A DNA stretch of 64,000 bases from JAVBKX01 sp031553835 (GCA_031553835.1 JAVBKX010000042.1:1-64000); one strand, 5' to 3'; shown: positions 1 through 9,250, counted from the first letter of the stretch. Numbers and translations: made by a program. Notes: generated from the sequence alone by a model not told the origin.

Positions 1-81
1 GCTAAAGTTGTTTCATGGTATGACAACGAATGGGGTTATTCAAACAAAGTGCTGGAAATGGTTCGCGTAGTTGCAAAATAA
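1..81 (+). CDS. gapA: Glyceraldehyde-3-phosphate dehydrogenase, C-terminal end (partial)
   Basis: Only the last 26 codons and the stop are in the window; the gene begins upstream of it. The visible residues include SWYDNEWGYSNKV, the highly conserved C-terminal signature of phosphorylating GAPDH, which oxidises glyceraldehyde 3-phosphate to 1,3-bisphosphoglycerate in glycolysis in the cytoplasm. The frame runs from base 1 to a TAA at 79-81 and is followed by a hairpin terminator. The family assignment is firm because of the signature, but nothing can be said about the cofactor-binding N-terminal half. Confidence 0.95.
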   Translation, partial: AKVVSWYDNEWGYSNKVLEMVRVVAK

Positions 82-105
82 TTTATTGCATAAATAATTT
101 GTAGA

Positions 106-139
106 AAGAAGTGTGTCGAAAGATGCACTTCTTTTTTTT
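106..139 (+). terminator. Intrinsic terminator after gapA
   Basis: An 8-bp perfect stem (AAGAAGTG at 106-113 with CACTTCTT at 126-133), which wobble pairs can extend inward, leads into a run of eight T at 132-139. It lies 25 bases after the gapA stop. It also covers the upstream in-frame ATG codons of the NUDIX gene, which argues that the NUDIX gene starts at 150. Confidence 0.8.
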
Positions 140-149
140 CAATAAAGCA

Positions 150-662
150 ATGGTACAAGAAGAATATTTTCCTTTAGTGGATGAGCTGGGTAATGTGGTC
201 GGGCGAGCTTCTCGCAAAGAATGCCATAGTGGTTCCCTGTTGTTACATCCGGTGATACATTTACATGTATTCAATCCGGAAGGTCAGTTATTTTTGCAAA
301 AACGCGCATTGACGAAAGATATTCAACCGGGGAAATGGGATACTGCTGTTGGCGGCCATGTTGATTTTGGCGAAAATGTAGAACAAGCCCTCAGGCGGGA
401 AGCGGCAGAAGAGTTGGGTATTACAACTTTTTTTGATGCCGGATTTTGTTATCAATATATATGGGAATCTTCCATTGAACGGGAATTGGTATATACATTC
501 CGTACAATTTACGAGGGTGTCATTACTCCCGATCCGTTGGAATTGGAAAGCGGACGTTTTTGGTCTGTTTCTGAAATCAAAACGCAAATCGGACAAGGTG
601 TATTTACGCCTAATTTTGAAAAAGAGTATGCCTTGTTAAGGCAATACCAAATTTTGCCATAG
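150..662 (+). CDS. NUDIX hydrolase (IPP isomerase-like subgroup)
   Basis: A protein of 170 residues with a perfect Nudix box (G-x5-E-x7-REAAEELGI, about residues 69-91), which binds divalent metal and hydrolyses nucleoside-diphosphate-linked or similar pyrophosphates. The N-terminal sequence (FPLVDELGNVVGRASR) and the HPVIHLHVFN stretch resemble the small cytoplasmic NUDIX proteins often labelled isopentenyl-diphosphate isomerase-like; the true substrate cannot be told from sequence. The frame is open from 111, but those first codons form the gapA terminator, so I place the start at the ATG at 150. It stands alone between gapA and the convergent glycan locus. Confidence 0.85.
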   Translation: MVQEEYFPLVDELGNVVGRASRKECHSGSLLLHPVIHLHVFNPEGQLFLQKRALTKDIQPGKWDTAVGGHVDFGENVEQALRREAAEELGITTFFDAGFCYQYIWESSIERELVYTFRTIYEGVITPDPLELESGRFWSVSEIKTQIGQGVFTPNFEKEYALLRQYQILP

Positions 663-693
663 ACAGTGAAACAAGACGTGGAATAGTAGTTAT

Positions 694-3057
694 TTAATCC
701 TCATCATTTCCGATATCGCCATAGCCGTATCCGTAACCATAGCCGTATCCATAATTGTTTTGGTACTTTTTCTCAGTTCCGTTGAGAATTAAACACATGT
801 GTTTGAATCGATTTGATCTGTATAATTTTTCCAATTCGGGGAGTTGCCTGCGATCCATTCTACCGGCACGTATTACATAAATAGTAAAATCGGCAATTCT
901 GCTGACAATCGATGCATCAGCCACAATTCCGGCAGGAACATTATCCAAAAAGATATAGTCATATCGTTTCTTCAGTTCTTCAATCAATGTTTCCAACCGG
1001 TTGCTTAATAATAGTTCGGTTGGATTTGGCGGAGTGGAGCCTGCAAGAATGACGTCTAATTTATTTTCAAATCCTTTTTCGATAATAATGTCATCAATCG
1101 AATCGACCATTTCTGACAGGTAGTTGGAAATTCCAATTTTATGAGATGTATTGATTCTGCGGCTGAGGCTTGCTTTTCGAATGTCTAAATCCACCAATAT
1201 TACCTTTTTATTAGTGAAAGTAAAGCTCATCGCAAGGTTACTTGAGATGAAAGTTTTACCTGCGGATGCATTAAAAGAGGTAAACATGACGACTTGCCTT
1301 TTACGTCCCCTGGATTGCATAAAATCCATATTTGTTCGTACAATCCTAAAGGCTTCTGAGATGAAATCCTGCTTTGTTTCATCAATGACAATTTCCCGCT
1401 TATCCTGTTTTTTGCGTTGTGGAATTTCGCCAAGAAATGGTATCGTAGTAGATTTTTCAATATCTCTTCTGCTCCGGATACGAGTATTTAAGATGCTGAT
1501 TAACCATAGGATACAAGCCGGAATGACACAGCCTGTCACCAATGCGGTTATCATCATTTTCTGCTTATTGGGCGCTATAGGATAACCGGGCCCCGAAGCA
1601 TTATCAATTACTTGCGCGTCACTTTCGGTAATCGCCTGGCTTAAAATGCTTCTTTCCCGCTGATTTAATAAATATAAATATAATCCTTCTTTAATTTTTT
1701 GTTGGCGCTCTACAGTCAAAATGTCTTTTTGCTGTGCAGGCATTGCGGCTATAAGCCGGTTGGTTTGGAATTCCTGTTCCCGGTTGTTTTTTATTTTCAT
1801 GTTAATAGACAAGATCAGATTGTCTATTGTTTGGATAATATTTTGTTTGGTGGCTTGTAGCGAAAGATTAATATCCATGACCACAGGATTGTTGTCGCTA
1901 CTGTTTTTGATTAATTTTTCACGTTCTAAAAATAGGTTATTATATGCAGAAATACGTCCTTCGATATTGGCATCTGTGAGTGTATTGGCCGGAATTAGTC
2001 CGGAATTATTTTTAGAATCGGTCAGATAGTCCCGGACGTATTTGGCTAATTTTAGTTGATTATCCAGTTCTAAAGCTTCTTTCGAGACTTCCCTGTTTTC
2101 TTGCAAATACATTCCCATTTCAGAAGAAATGTCGGTTACTTTGTTTTCACTTTTATAGGATGCAATATTGGCATCTACAGCCCCTAATTCTTTTTCTATC
2201 AATACTAAACGTTCGTTGATGAATTTGGATGTATTGATAGCAATCTGATTTTTTCGATTAATAGTTTCTTCGATATAGACTGCAATTAAGGTATTCAGCA
2301 CATCTTCGGCTCTGACCGGTGAAACATCCATTAATGACAGGTTGATCATGGAGGTTTCTTCATTGGCTATACTGATATTTACGGCACCGCGATAATGTTG
2401 AACAATATCCGCCCGATTCTGTTTGCTGATCAGGATAGGAATATTGTCGTATTCACTTGAATAAAATAGTGTAGGCCTTACAATTAATTTGCCGACAGGA
2501 GTATGTACAGAGTCATTTAAATCGACAACAATCTTCATTGACGGATCATTGGAAAAGTGTGAAAGTTCGACGCTCTGTGGCGGTTTAATAGTAGCTGTTA
2601 ATGAAAATGTGTTGTTGTCATTGGTATTGACATTCGATACATCTACAATGATAGGGGATTGGGTATATAATTCTTTCATTCTTAATCCTTTATCAATAGA
2701 GTAGCTCATATCTAAGTTGAGTCTCCTGACCGTTTCGTCCATTAGTTGCTTGGAACGCATAATTAATATTTCGTTTTCCAATGTACGTTTGGTTTGAAAA
2801 GTGGCGGCATCTTTAAATATAATAGCTTCATTGACGGCAGTACTGCTATTACTGTCTTTGATTAATAAGGAGGCTGTGCGGATATAAATTTTGGGCGTTT
2901 TTTTTATTTGGTATGCAGTATAGCCCATGCACAGAAGTATTGAAAGGACAAACCAATACCAATTGGCTTTGAGGATAAAGAAAATGTCGATTGGTTTGAA
3001 TAGACTATCAGTATCCTGAAAATTATTGGAATTTGGATTGTTCGTATTGTGTTCCAT
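694..3057 (-). CDS. wzc: Wzc-like polysaccharide co-polymerase and tyrosine autokinase
   Basis: Inner-membrane protein of 787 residues that controls chain length and export of capsule or exopolysaccharide with Wza. It has a Wzz domain flanked by membrane segments near residues 31-47 and 501-523, a long coiled periplasmic part (about 270-470), and a cytoplasmic BY-kinase domain. The Walker A region reads SFNASAGKT (594-602, lacking the usual first Gly), Walker A' is VILVDLDIR (619-627) and Walker B is YDYIFLD (699-705). The tail carries six YG dipeptides in tandem (769-780), the expected tyrosine cluster for autophosphorylation, followed by an acidic end. It lies 6 bases after wza and is the last gene of the locus. 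Confidence 0.93.
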   Translation of the reverse strand: MEHNTNNPNSNNFQDTDSLFKPIDIFFILKANWYWFVLSILLCMGYTAYQIKKTPKIYIRTASLLIKDSNSSTAVNEAIIFKDAATFQTKRTLENEILIMRSKQLMDETVRRLNLDMSYSIDKGLRMKELYTQSPIIVDVSNVNTNDNNTFSLTATIKPPQSVELSHFSNDPSMKIVVDLNDSVHTPVGKLIVRPTLFYSSEYDNIPILISKQNRADIVQHYRGAVNISIANEETSMINLSLMDVSPVRAEDVLNTLIAVYIEETINRKNQIAINTSKFINERLVLIEKELGAVDANIASYKSENKVTDISSEMGMYLQENREVSKEALELDNQLKLAKYVRDYLTDSKNNSGLIPANTLTDANIEGRISAYNNLFLEREKLIKNSSDNNPVVMDINLSLQATKQNIIQTIDNLILSINMKIKNNREQEFQTNRLIAAMPAQQKDILTVERQQKIKEGLYLYLLNQRERSILSQAITESDAQVIDNASGPGYPIAPNKQKMMITALVTGCVIPACILWLISILNTRIRSRRDIEKSTTIPFLGEIPQRKKQDKREIVIDETKQDFISEAFRIVRTNMDFMQSRGRKRQVVMFTSFNASAGKTFISSNLAMSFTFTNKKVILVDLDIRKASLSRRINTSHKIGISNYLSEMVDSIDDIIIEKGFENKLDVILAGSTPPNPTELLLSNRLETLIEELKKRYDYIFLDNVPAGIVADASIVSRIADFTIYVIRAGRMDRRQLPELEKLYRSNRFKHMCLILNGTEKKYQNNYGYGYGYGYGYGDIGNDED

Positions 3058-3063
3058 GAGATG

Positions 3064-3807
3064 TTATTTAAAGAAAAGCATGACAAAGGTCGAAACAGAC
3101 ATAACAAAAGAGAATCCTGTTATCCATAAAGACCAATTTGACCGATCAGTCAGTTGTATTTTTGCTTTGTTGGGTTCAACATAGATTATGTCATTTTGAT
3201 GCAAATAATAATCGGGAGAATTAAATACTTCCGACGACCGCAGATCGTGATATAGAATGGTTTGGGTACTGTCATTTTCGCGTATGATGGCTATCCGGTC
3301 ACGGCGGCCATACATGGTTAAATCTCCTGCCATGCTGATGGCTTCAAACAGCGAAATGTGATCTCCTGTAATTTGGTAACTTCCGGGCTTACCCACTTCT
3401 CCTAATACTGAAAACTTAAAATTAAGAAATTGAGCAGTAACTATCGGATCTTTAATGTAATCGGCAGTAATTATTTTATTTTTAATCATTTCCTGCAGTT
3501 CAATGCGAGTCAGACCGGCTACGTATATTTTCCCCAAGACAGGGAAATCGATGTGGCCGTTGCGATCCACCGTATATCCTAATACGCTACTTCCGCCTTG
3601 CAGGTTGAAAGGTGTCGCGAGTTCAGGATTTCTACTACTGACAATAATAGAAATTAAATCATCGCGCTGAATGATTATCTCTACTCTTTTGGATGCGGGT
3701 TCTTTTTTCAATATCTCAACATCTTGTAGATAAAGTACATCTTTTGAAGATGTACAAGAAGCAAGCAAGAATACGGATATGATCCCCCATTTTATTTTAT
3801 CCTTCAT
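3064..3807 (-). CDS. wza: Wza-like polysaccharide export lipoprotein
   Basis: Protein of 247 residues with a lipoprotein signal peptide (LLASC, Cys18), a polysaccharide export (Poly_export) domain at about 40-125, and an SLBB-type segment beginning near FSVLGEVGKPGSYQI. A hydrophobic helix closes the protein (about 223-246), as expected for the helix that lines the outer-membrane exit pore. It works with the Wzc-like protein encoded directly downstream. A TAnnTTTG box lies in the 48-base gap before it, so wza-wzc may have their own promoter besides read-through from the glycan genes. Confidence 0.92.
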   Translation of the reverse strand: MKDKIKWGIISVFLLASCTSSKDVLYLQDVEILKKEPASKRVEIIIQRDDLISIIVSSRNPELATPFNLQGGSSVLGYTVDRNGHIDFPVLGKIYVAGLTRIELQEMIKNKIITADYIKDPIVTAQFLNFKFSVLGEVGKPGSYQITGDHISLFEAISMAGDLTMYGRRDRIAIIRENDSTQTILYHDLRSSEVFNSPDYYLHQNDIIYVEPNKAKIQLTDRSNWSLWITGFSFVMSVSTFVMLFFK

Positions 3808-3826
3808 GATGGTCTTTCAATTTTTT

Positions 3827-3834
3827 CAAAGATA
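3827..3834 (-). promoter_or_regulatory. Possible Bacteroides-type -7 box before wza
   Basis: On the minus strand this reads TATCTTTG, matching TAnnTTTG, about 20 bases before the wza start. I do not see a clear TTTG about 20 bases further upstream, so this is a partial match only. Confidence 0.4.
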
Positions 3835-3855
3835 CTAAATTTTAGTACTTGGACA

Positions 3856-4899
3856 TTAAGATATTTTGTTGTTTTTTTTAAAACGTTTGTCACGAACTTC
3901 ATAAATGCGTTCTATTATTTCAACAATTTTTAACCCTTCGACTAAGTTCGTGGATATTGTTCCTTGATTGCGAATGGTTTCAACAACATTTTGAATGACA
4001 TAATGGTGATTTTGCGCCGACCCTTTGTAACCTCCATAATCATTAGGCGGATTGGAAGGCGCTAATTCGGGCATGGTGTAATCTTTGACATGGCAATAGG
4101 CCACTTCATTCATATATTGTCCTGCTACTTTCACACTGCCTTGCGAACCAATGATGGTAATACTACTTTCCATATTGGTATCCCAAACAGCGGTAGAATA
4201 ATTAAGGCATCCCATTCCTCCGTTTACGAAGTCGAAAGTAACGCAACCGCTGTCTTCAAAATCGGTTAAATCCTGGTGAGAAAAGTCGGCAAAGTTACCG
4301 CAGATATTTGTAATGTCTCCAAACAGCCAGTACATGATATCAATAAAATGCGAAAATTGAGTAAACAGGGTACCTCCATCTAATTGGGCGTCTCCATGCC
4401 AGTTGCCTTTTTTATAGTATCGTTCGTCACGATTCCAAAAGCAATCCAACTTGACGATGTAGATGTCGCCGAGTATGTTGTTTTTTACAATGTCTTTTAG
4501 CCAAACGGATGGGGGAGAGTAGCGGTTTTGCATGACGCAAAAAATATGTCGCGAAACCTCCAACGATTTGAATAATATTTTTTCCACATCGCCCTTGGTC
4601 ATTGCAATTGGTTTCTCTACAACAGCATGTTTTTTCTTTTCCAATGTTTTTAAAGCATATTCTGCATGAAAACCGTTGGGAGTGCAAATGCAAACTACGT
4701 CAATTATCAGGTTTGAATTCAATAAATCGTCGATGGAATTAAAAAAAGGTTCTTTTACTTCGTTCAGCCCTAATTCTTCTTTTGGAAGTATATCGCAGAC
4801 TGCTGCGAGTTGAGAATTTTCATTTCTGCGTATCATTTCGGCATGACGCTTGCCAATATGGCCCATTCCTACTACAGCAAATTTTATTTTTTTATTCAT
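3856..4899 (-). CDS. Gfo/Idh/MocA oxidoreductase, WlbA/WbpB-like sugar dehydrogenase
   Basis: NAD-dependent oxidoreductase of 347 residues. It has the N-terminal Rossmann motif VVGMGHIGKRHA (GxGxxG at 11-16) and the EKP motif at 95-97, where the Lys is a conserved catalytic residue of the family. In glycan loci the closest known role is oxidation at C3 of UDP-GlcNAc-uronic acid (WlbA/WbpB) on the way to 2,3-diacetamido uronic acids. The partner aminotransferase and UDP-GlcNAc 6-dehydrogenase are not in the window, so the exact substrate is inferred. A -7-like box lies 35 bases upstream. Confidence 0.8.
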   Translation of the reverse strand: MNKKIKFAVVGMGHIGKRHAEMIRRNENSQLAAVCDILPKEELGLNEVKEPFFNSIDDLLNSNLIIDVVCICTPNGFHAEYALKTLEKKKHAVVEKPIAMTKGDVEKILFKSLEVSRHIFCVMQNRYSPPSVWLKDIVKNNILGDIYIVKLDCFWNRDERYYKKGNWHGDAQLDGGTLFTQFSHFIDIMYWLFGDITNICGNFADFSHQDLTDFEDSGCVTFDFVNGGMGCLNYSTAVWDTNMESSITIIGSQGSVKVAGQYMNEVAYCHVKDYTMPELAPSNPPNDYGGYKGSAQNHHYVIQNVVETIRNQGTISTNLVEGLKIVEIIERIYEVRDKRFKKNNKIS

Positions 4900-4933
4900 C
4901 GATTAGATTATATCAAGAGCGTTTAAAATTTTA

Positions 4934-4941
4934 CAAAAGTA
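4934..4941 (-). promoter_or_regulatory. Possible -7 box before the sugar dehydrogenase
   Basis: Minus-strand TACTTTTG matches TAnnTTTG and lies in the 96-base gap after the DUF354 gene, the largest gap inside the main run of glycan genes. No convincing -33 TTTG is seen, so it is a weak internal promoter candidate. Confidence 0.35.
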
Positions 4942-4995
4942 ATTCTTTTATTTCGAAAAAATATTGTTTATCTATTTTTGAAAAAGAACAACTTT

Positions 4996-6090
4996 TTATC
5001 TGAAATTATTTTGATAATCCGGATTATCTTTCATAACATGTGAACTTAGGGAATAGTTTTGAATAAACCAGGTTAAAAACTTTGCTAAGTCAATTTTTTC
5101 AGCCAACATGGTTTGTCTTCGTGCTGAAAACAGGTTCTTTCGATCGCTCATCTTGACTAAATCCGTGACAGTTTGATATAATTTCTCCTCCTCTGTTGTT
5201 TTTATTCCAAATCCTAAGTGATACACATTTTCCAATTCTTCCAAATAGCCGATTCTTCCTACAAAATCATTAAAACGGATGAAAGGAACGCCCAACACAC
5301 CTGCTTCGGCCGCCATAGTTTGGCTATCACCAATATACAGTTGAGCAAAAGCCATTATATGGTGCATATCCAATGGGGAGATATTGATACGATATGGTTC
5401 GAATTGCGCTTCCAATTCCCGTTCGGCAGTAATATAAATGTCACCATGAGGTTGCAGTATTTGTATTATATTTTCTACAATTGATGCATTCATTCCTTGT
5501 ATTCCGTCGTCGTGATGGGCAGTTAATTTGGCAAGTCGAAGGATGAAATAGGGTTTTTCTACAGAAAAATATTTTTCAACCACCTCTTTATCCGGAACAA
5601 AATGATTGGGGTGAAGATAAGCCAGTTCATGGTAGGATTTGTATTTTACAGCTTTTGTATTCCATTTTCCACAGTTACATACTTCAGGAGCTAAAATCAC
5701 ATTGGCCCAGGGATAACTTAATTTTGCATATAATGGAACCACCTCAGCATCGTCTTCATTCAGGTTGATGACGGGGATTTTTAAGAGTTTGCCGGCGAAT
5801 GAATTTTCGACGCAGGTGCCTGTTAAAATATCGGGCTTATGTTTTCTGCAAATTTTAAATAATTGGTAAGCTCGTTGTATCATTCCCCAAAACATACCGA
5901 TTTTGGAATCTTTTCTCCCTTTTTTCAGAATATTGATATAGTTGAATCCGGCAGATTGCAGTAAATTTTCGAGTACATCTTTCTTCTTTATCAGGATGGT
6001 TACATGATGTCCCTCATTTTTCCAGTTGTTGATGCTGTTTTTAAATAAGTGAAAATGAGCCGGATGTCCAAGGTAAACCAGGATATTCAT
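4996..6090 (-). CDS. DUF354-family glycosyltransferase-like protein
   Basis: Protein of 364 residues beginning MNILVYLGHPAHFHLFK, the typical start of DUF354 proteins, which have a GT-B-like fold and occur in surface-glycan loci of bacteria and archaea. A later segment (IGDSQTMAAEAGVLGVPFIRF) matches the nucleotide-sugar-binding part of GT-B enzymes and 2-epimerases. No member's reaction is known well enough for me to name a donor sugar. It lies 2 bases downstream of a UDP-GlcNAc 2-epimerase gene, so the two products may act on the same sugar. Cytoplasmic or membrane-associated. Confidence 0.75.
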   Translation of the reverse strand: MNILVYLGHPAHFHLFKNSINNWKNEGHHVTILIKKKDVLENLLQSAGFNYINILKKGRKDSKIGMFWGMIQRAYQLFKICRKHKPDILTGTCVENSFAGKLLKIPVINLNEDDAEVVPLYAKLSYPWANVILAPEVCNCGKWNTKAVKYKSYHELAYLHPNHFVPDKEVVEKYFSVEKPYFILRLAKLTAHHDDGIQGMNASIVENIIQILQPHGDIYITAERELEAQFEPYRINISPLDMHHIMAFAQLYIGDSQTMAAEAGVLGVPFIRFNDFVGRIGYLEELENVYHLGFGIKTTEEEKLYQTVTDLVKMSDRKNLFSARRQTMLAEKIDLAKFLTWFIQNYSLSSHVMKDNPDYQNNFR

Positions 6091-6092
6091 AA

Positions 6093-7211
6093 TTATAGCA
6101 GTTCTATGATTTTAACGATTCTTCCGGCTGTTTTTCCATCCCAATATTGCGGGATTTTCCCCTGTTTCCCTTTACCGGCCATGATAAGTGTTATCTCTTG
6201 TAAAATGTCATCGATCGTTATTAATTTATTACTTCCCTCCCAAACTGTAATCGGTCGTTCAGTAGTTGGACGAACAGTCAGGCATGGAATATTCAAATAA
6301 GTGGTTTCTTCCTGAATTCCACCCGAGTCAGTTAATGCAAATTTGGCATGTTGTACTAAATTGATGAATTGCAAGTAACCCAATGATTCAATGAAAAATA
6401 ATTGGGGATATCGGTCGATTAAGTCTTGTAATCCAAAGGTTTGGATGTTTTTATATGTGCGTGGATGAACAGGGAATATCAACGGAATTACAGACGAAGC
6501 GTCACCCCATATCCGGATTAATTTTTCTAAATTGGTTTTGTCATCCACATTATTAGGACGATGGAAAGTCATGACTCCGTAATTTTGTTTTGTAAAGTCG
6601 TTTCCTAATTCAATGGTTTTATTTCTGTTTAATAACTGAAATTGTAATGATGTTTGCGAAGCCTTCATTTGATTGGCTATTAACGAATCAATCATCAGAT
6701 TGCCAACCATGTGTATTTTTTCTGGGGGAATTCCTTCTTTCAATAAATTTTCATCGGCGTCTTTGCTGGTCGTTAAAAAGAGATCGCTAATGGCATCGGT
6801 CACTAAACGATTGATTTCTTCAGGCATGGTTCGGTCGTTACTTCTCAAACCTGCTTCATAATGTATAGTTTTGATATTGAGTTTTGCAGCGACCATAGTA
6901 CAAGCGGCCGTACTGTTGACATCACCAACTACCATTACAAAATCAGGTTTTTCGTCTAAACAAACTTTTTCAAAACCCTCCATGATGCGGGCGGTTTGTA
7001 CGGCATGGCTTGCCGAACCGACTTCCAGATTGATATCCGGTTGAGGAATGTTGAGTTCTTCGAAAAATTGTCCCGACATCTTTACATCATAATGTTGTCC
7101 GGTATGCACTAAAATCGGTTGTATAGTCGGATGATTCTTTAATGCATGCATTAAAGGCGCTATTTTCATGAAATTCGGACGGGCTCCGGCTACGAGTATT
7201 AGTTTTTTCAT
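6093..7211 (-). CDS. UDP-GlcNAc 2-epimerase-family enzyme (first copy)
   Basis: Non-hydrolysing UDP-N-acetylglucosamine 2-epimerase family, 372 residues, starting LILVAGARPNFMKIAPLMHA and containing the family signature TDSGGIQEE. The enzyme inverts C2 of a UDP-HexNAc to the manno form. The GARPNFMK start differs from the FGTRPEAIK start of the second copy at 15885-17042, so the two probably use different UDP-sugars; a WbpI-like substrate (a 2,3-diacetamido uronic acid) is possible given the WlbA-like gene nearby, but this is inference. It overlaps the deacetylase-like gene by 4 bases. Confidence 0.88.
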   Translation of the reverse strand: MKKLILVAGARPNFMKIAPLMHALKNHPTIQPILVHTGQHYDVKMSGQFFEELNIPQPDINLEVGSASHAVQTARIMEGFEKVCLDEKPDFVMVVGDVNSTAACTMVAAKLNIKTIHYEAGLRSNDRTMPEEINRLVTDAISDLFLTTSKDADENLLKEGIPPEKIHMVGNLMIDSLIANQMKASQTSLQFQLLNRNKTIELGNDFTKQNYGVMTFHRPNNVDDKTNLEKLIRIWGDASSVIPLIFPVHPRTYKNIQTFGLQDLIDRYPQLFFIESLGYLQFINLVQHAKFALTDSGGIQEETTYLNIPCLTVRPTTERPITVWEGSNKLITIDDILQEITLIMAGKGKQGKIPQYWDGKTAGRIVKIIELL

Positions 7212-8248
7212 TTCATTTCTCTTTTAAATAACGAACCGGTAATATCTTGTTGTTTTTGCGCCCAGACTAAAAATTTCTCTAATGTTTTTTCATTATACGG
7301 AACAAATGTTTTGCTGTGTCCGATCAGAACAATATCTACAGATGAATTATTTTTAGTTTGTTTTCGTATCCTTTTCAATGCATTGATCAATTGTTTCCCT
7401 GAGGCCTGATTAAAGTCTAATTTCCAAGGGCTTTTAATAAAAAAAGAACGCAACGATACTTGATTGGTGTTTTTTTCTACTGATTTTTCTACACTCTTTT
7501 TATGTTTATGAAATCTTGCCCGAATCATTCGATACAATCTGACAGGAGTTACAAACGACCAAAAATACCGCATTTCAGTATAAATGGGATATTCGGTCAA
7601 TGCTCCATCCGGGTCATATAAATTGATATTTTGAGAATTTGCTTTGTATGAATATAAATTGCTAAAAGCATCGGTATAATCATAATCAACATTTCCACTT
7701 TGTTTACCTCCTTTATAAACAGAAGTGTCGATAGTTATTCCATTATTTACCAAAGCTTTGTAAATATTCTCCGTTGGCATCATAGACCAGTTTGCCGCCC
7801 GAAAAACGTAACATGAATAATTTTTGTCTATCGGTTTTAAGAGATTTTCCAGATATTTCTTTGACTGTTTAACCATCTCATATATACGCTCATAAGATAG
7901 TGCTGCCATATTATATTCATCCCAACATTGTTCCCACGATTTTCCATTGTAAACAGCTTTAAAGTAAGACGAATGAATATGCAGTTGTACATCATGTCCT
8001 CTTTGTATCGCCTCCTGAAGTTGTTTTTCTATTGCTTTGTATGAAAATTCATCGTTTCCGGTTTCTTCAAAATATTTCTTGAAACAAAAAATTTCGGCGA
8101 CATCCGCAAAAATAGTCAGCTTGAATCCATACTTTTCCGATAGATCCATCAAACGGAAAGTCGGTTCCACCATCAATTGATAGGGTGAACCATCACCATT
8201 GCCATGAATTTCGTAGTCGAGCGTAAAGATCAGGTTTAATTTTGCCAT
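7208..8248 (-). CDS. Polysaccharide deacetylase-like protein
   Basis: Protein of 346 residues with features of the NodB-type carbohydrate esterase fold: an early TLDYE segment (about residues 9-13), QLHIHSS as the likely metal-binding His motif (about 93-99), and CYVFRAANWS further on. Such enzymes remove N-acetyl groups from amino sugars. In this locus a freed amino group would be a natural acceptor for the acyl chain predicted from the next genes, but that link is inference. A short KSVEKSVEK repeat lies near residue 250. It is 3 bases downstream of the first KAS III gene, in the same transcription unit. Confidence 0.7.
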   Translation of the reverse strand: MAKLNLIFTLDYEIHGNGDGSPYQLMVEPTFRLMDLSEKYGFKLTIFADVAEIFCFKKYFEETGNDEFSYKAIEKQLQEAIQRGHDVQLHIHSSYFKAVYNGKSWEQCWDEYNMAALSYERIYEMVKQSKKYLENLLKPIDKNYSCYVFRAANWSMMPTENIYKALVNNGITIDTSVYKGGKQSGNVDYDYTDAFSNLYSYKANSQNINLYDPDGALTEYPIYTEMRYFWSFVTPVRLYRMIRARFHKHKKSVEKSVEKNTNQVSLRSFFIKSPWKLDFNQASGKQLINALKRIRKQTKNNSSVDIVLIGHSKTFVPYNEKTLEKFLVWAQKQQDITGSLFKREMK

Positions 8249-8251
8249 GTG

Positions 8252-9250
8252 TTACTGACATTTCAAGATAGTTCCCGCCCACGAATAACCAACGCCAAAA
8301 CCGGCGAGCAATATATTGCCTTGTAATTTATTTTCTTTTTGTGCTTCATATAAAGCGATCGGAATGGTTGATGAGACAGTATTTCCTACATTCTCCAAAC
8401 AATAATAGAATTTCTCCGGAACAATCTTGATTTTTTTTCGAAGAAAATCCATCATGTGTTTATTCGCCTGATGAAATACAAACAAATCAATATCTTCTTT
8501 TGCAAAAGCATTAGCTTGCAATGTGTTCTCTACTAATTGAGGAACGGCTTCCAATGTAAAACTAAATATTTCCGAACCGTTCATATAAAGGTAATCATCT
8601 GAAATGGGATTACTATCTTCATCAAAATCAACCTGATTTGTTTTACAAGGTTGGCGCAATGCTCCTGATTTGATAATTAAGTTATCGGCTCCTTTTCCAT
8701 CTGTTCCCAGACTAAAGTTGAGAATTTCGCCAAAACCGTCGGTGGATATTAATGTCGCTGCTGCCGCATCTCCAAAAATCGTTCGGTTACCTTTATCTTT
8801 AGGATGTAAATGCTTTGTATAAGTTTCAGAAGTGACCAATAAAATATTTTTTGCTATACCGCCAAAAATCAACCCTTTGGCAAGAGAAAGCCCATACACA
8901 AACCCCGAACAGCCCAAATTGAAATCCAAAGCGCCGCAAGTGGTCGGCAAACCCAATCGGTCTTGTAACAAACAAGCCGTGGTCGGCAAAAAATAATCGG
9001 GACTTTGGGTGCACAGCAATACAAAATCAATGGTTGATTTGTCGATTTGATGTTCTTCAAAAAGTTTATTTGATGCTGCAACAGCCATATCCAATGCTGT
9101 TTCATTCCCCGCGGCAATGTGGCGTTGATTGACGCCAATTTTTTGAGCCACTTTTTCAACGCTCCACTCAGGAAACTCCTGAACTAATTTTTCATTAGTC
9201 AGCACTTCCTGAGGCAAATAATAAGAGATGGCTTTAAGACAGGCTTTCAT
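8252..9250 (-). CDS. 3-oxoacyl-ACP synthase III-like enzyme (KAS III, copy A)
   Basis: Protein of 332 residues of the FabH family, which starts acyl chains by decarboxylative condensation of an acyl thioester with malonyl-ACP. The full catalytic triad is visible: Cys114 in NLGCSGFVYG, His260 in FHQAN and Asn290 in VGNTVSSTIP. It is therefore likely active. It sits in a polysaccharide locus with a second KAS III, a ketoreductase and an ACP, not in a housekeeping fab operon, which points to a dedicated acyl group for the glycan. It lies 9 bases from the ketoreductase gene. Confidence 0.9.
   Translation of the reverse strand: MKACLKAISYYLPQEVLTNEKLVQEFPEWSVEKVAQKIGVNQRHIAAGNETALDMAVAASNKLFEEHQIDKSTIDFVLLCTQSPDYFLPTTACLLQDRLGLPTTCGALDFNLGCSGFVYGLSLAKGLIFGGIAKNILLVTSETYTKHLHPKDKGNRTIFGDAAAATLISTDGFGEILNFSLGTDGKGADNLIIKSGALRQPCKTNQVDFDEDSNPISDDYLYMNGSEIFSFTLEAVPQLVENTLQANAFAKEDIDLFVFHQANKHMMDFLRKKIKIVPEKFYYCLENVGNTVSSTIPIALYEAQKENKLQGNILLAGFGVGYSWAGTILKCQ

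Noticed and set aside
111..149. Upstream extension of the NUDIX gene
   Set aside because: These bases form the gapA terminator hairpin and its T run (giving a run of Phe codons), so the ATG at 150 is the better start.
4960..5000. Hairpin near the end of the DUF354 gene
   Set aside because: The A/T stretches there pair only weakly and no GC stem is present, so I do not call a terminator.
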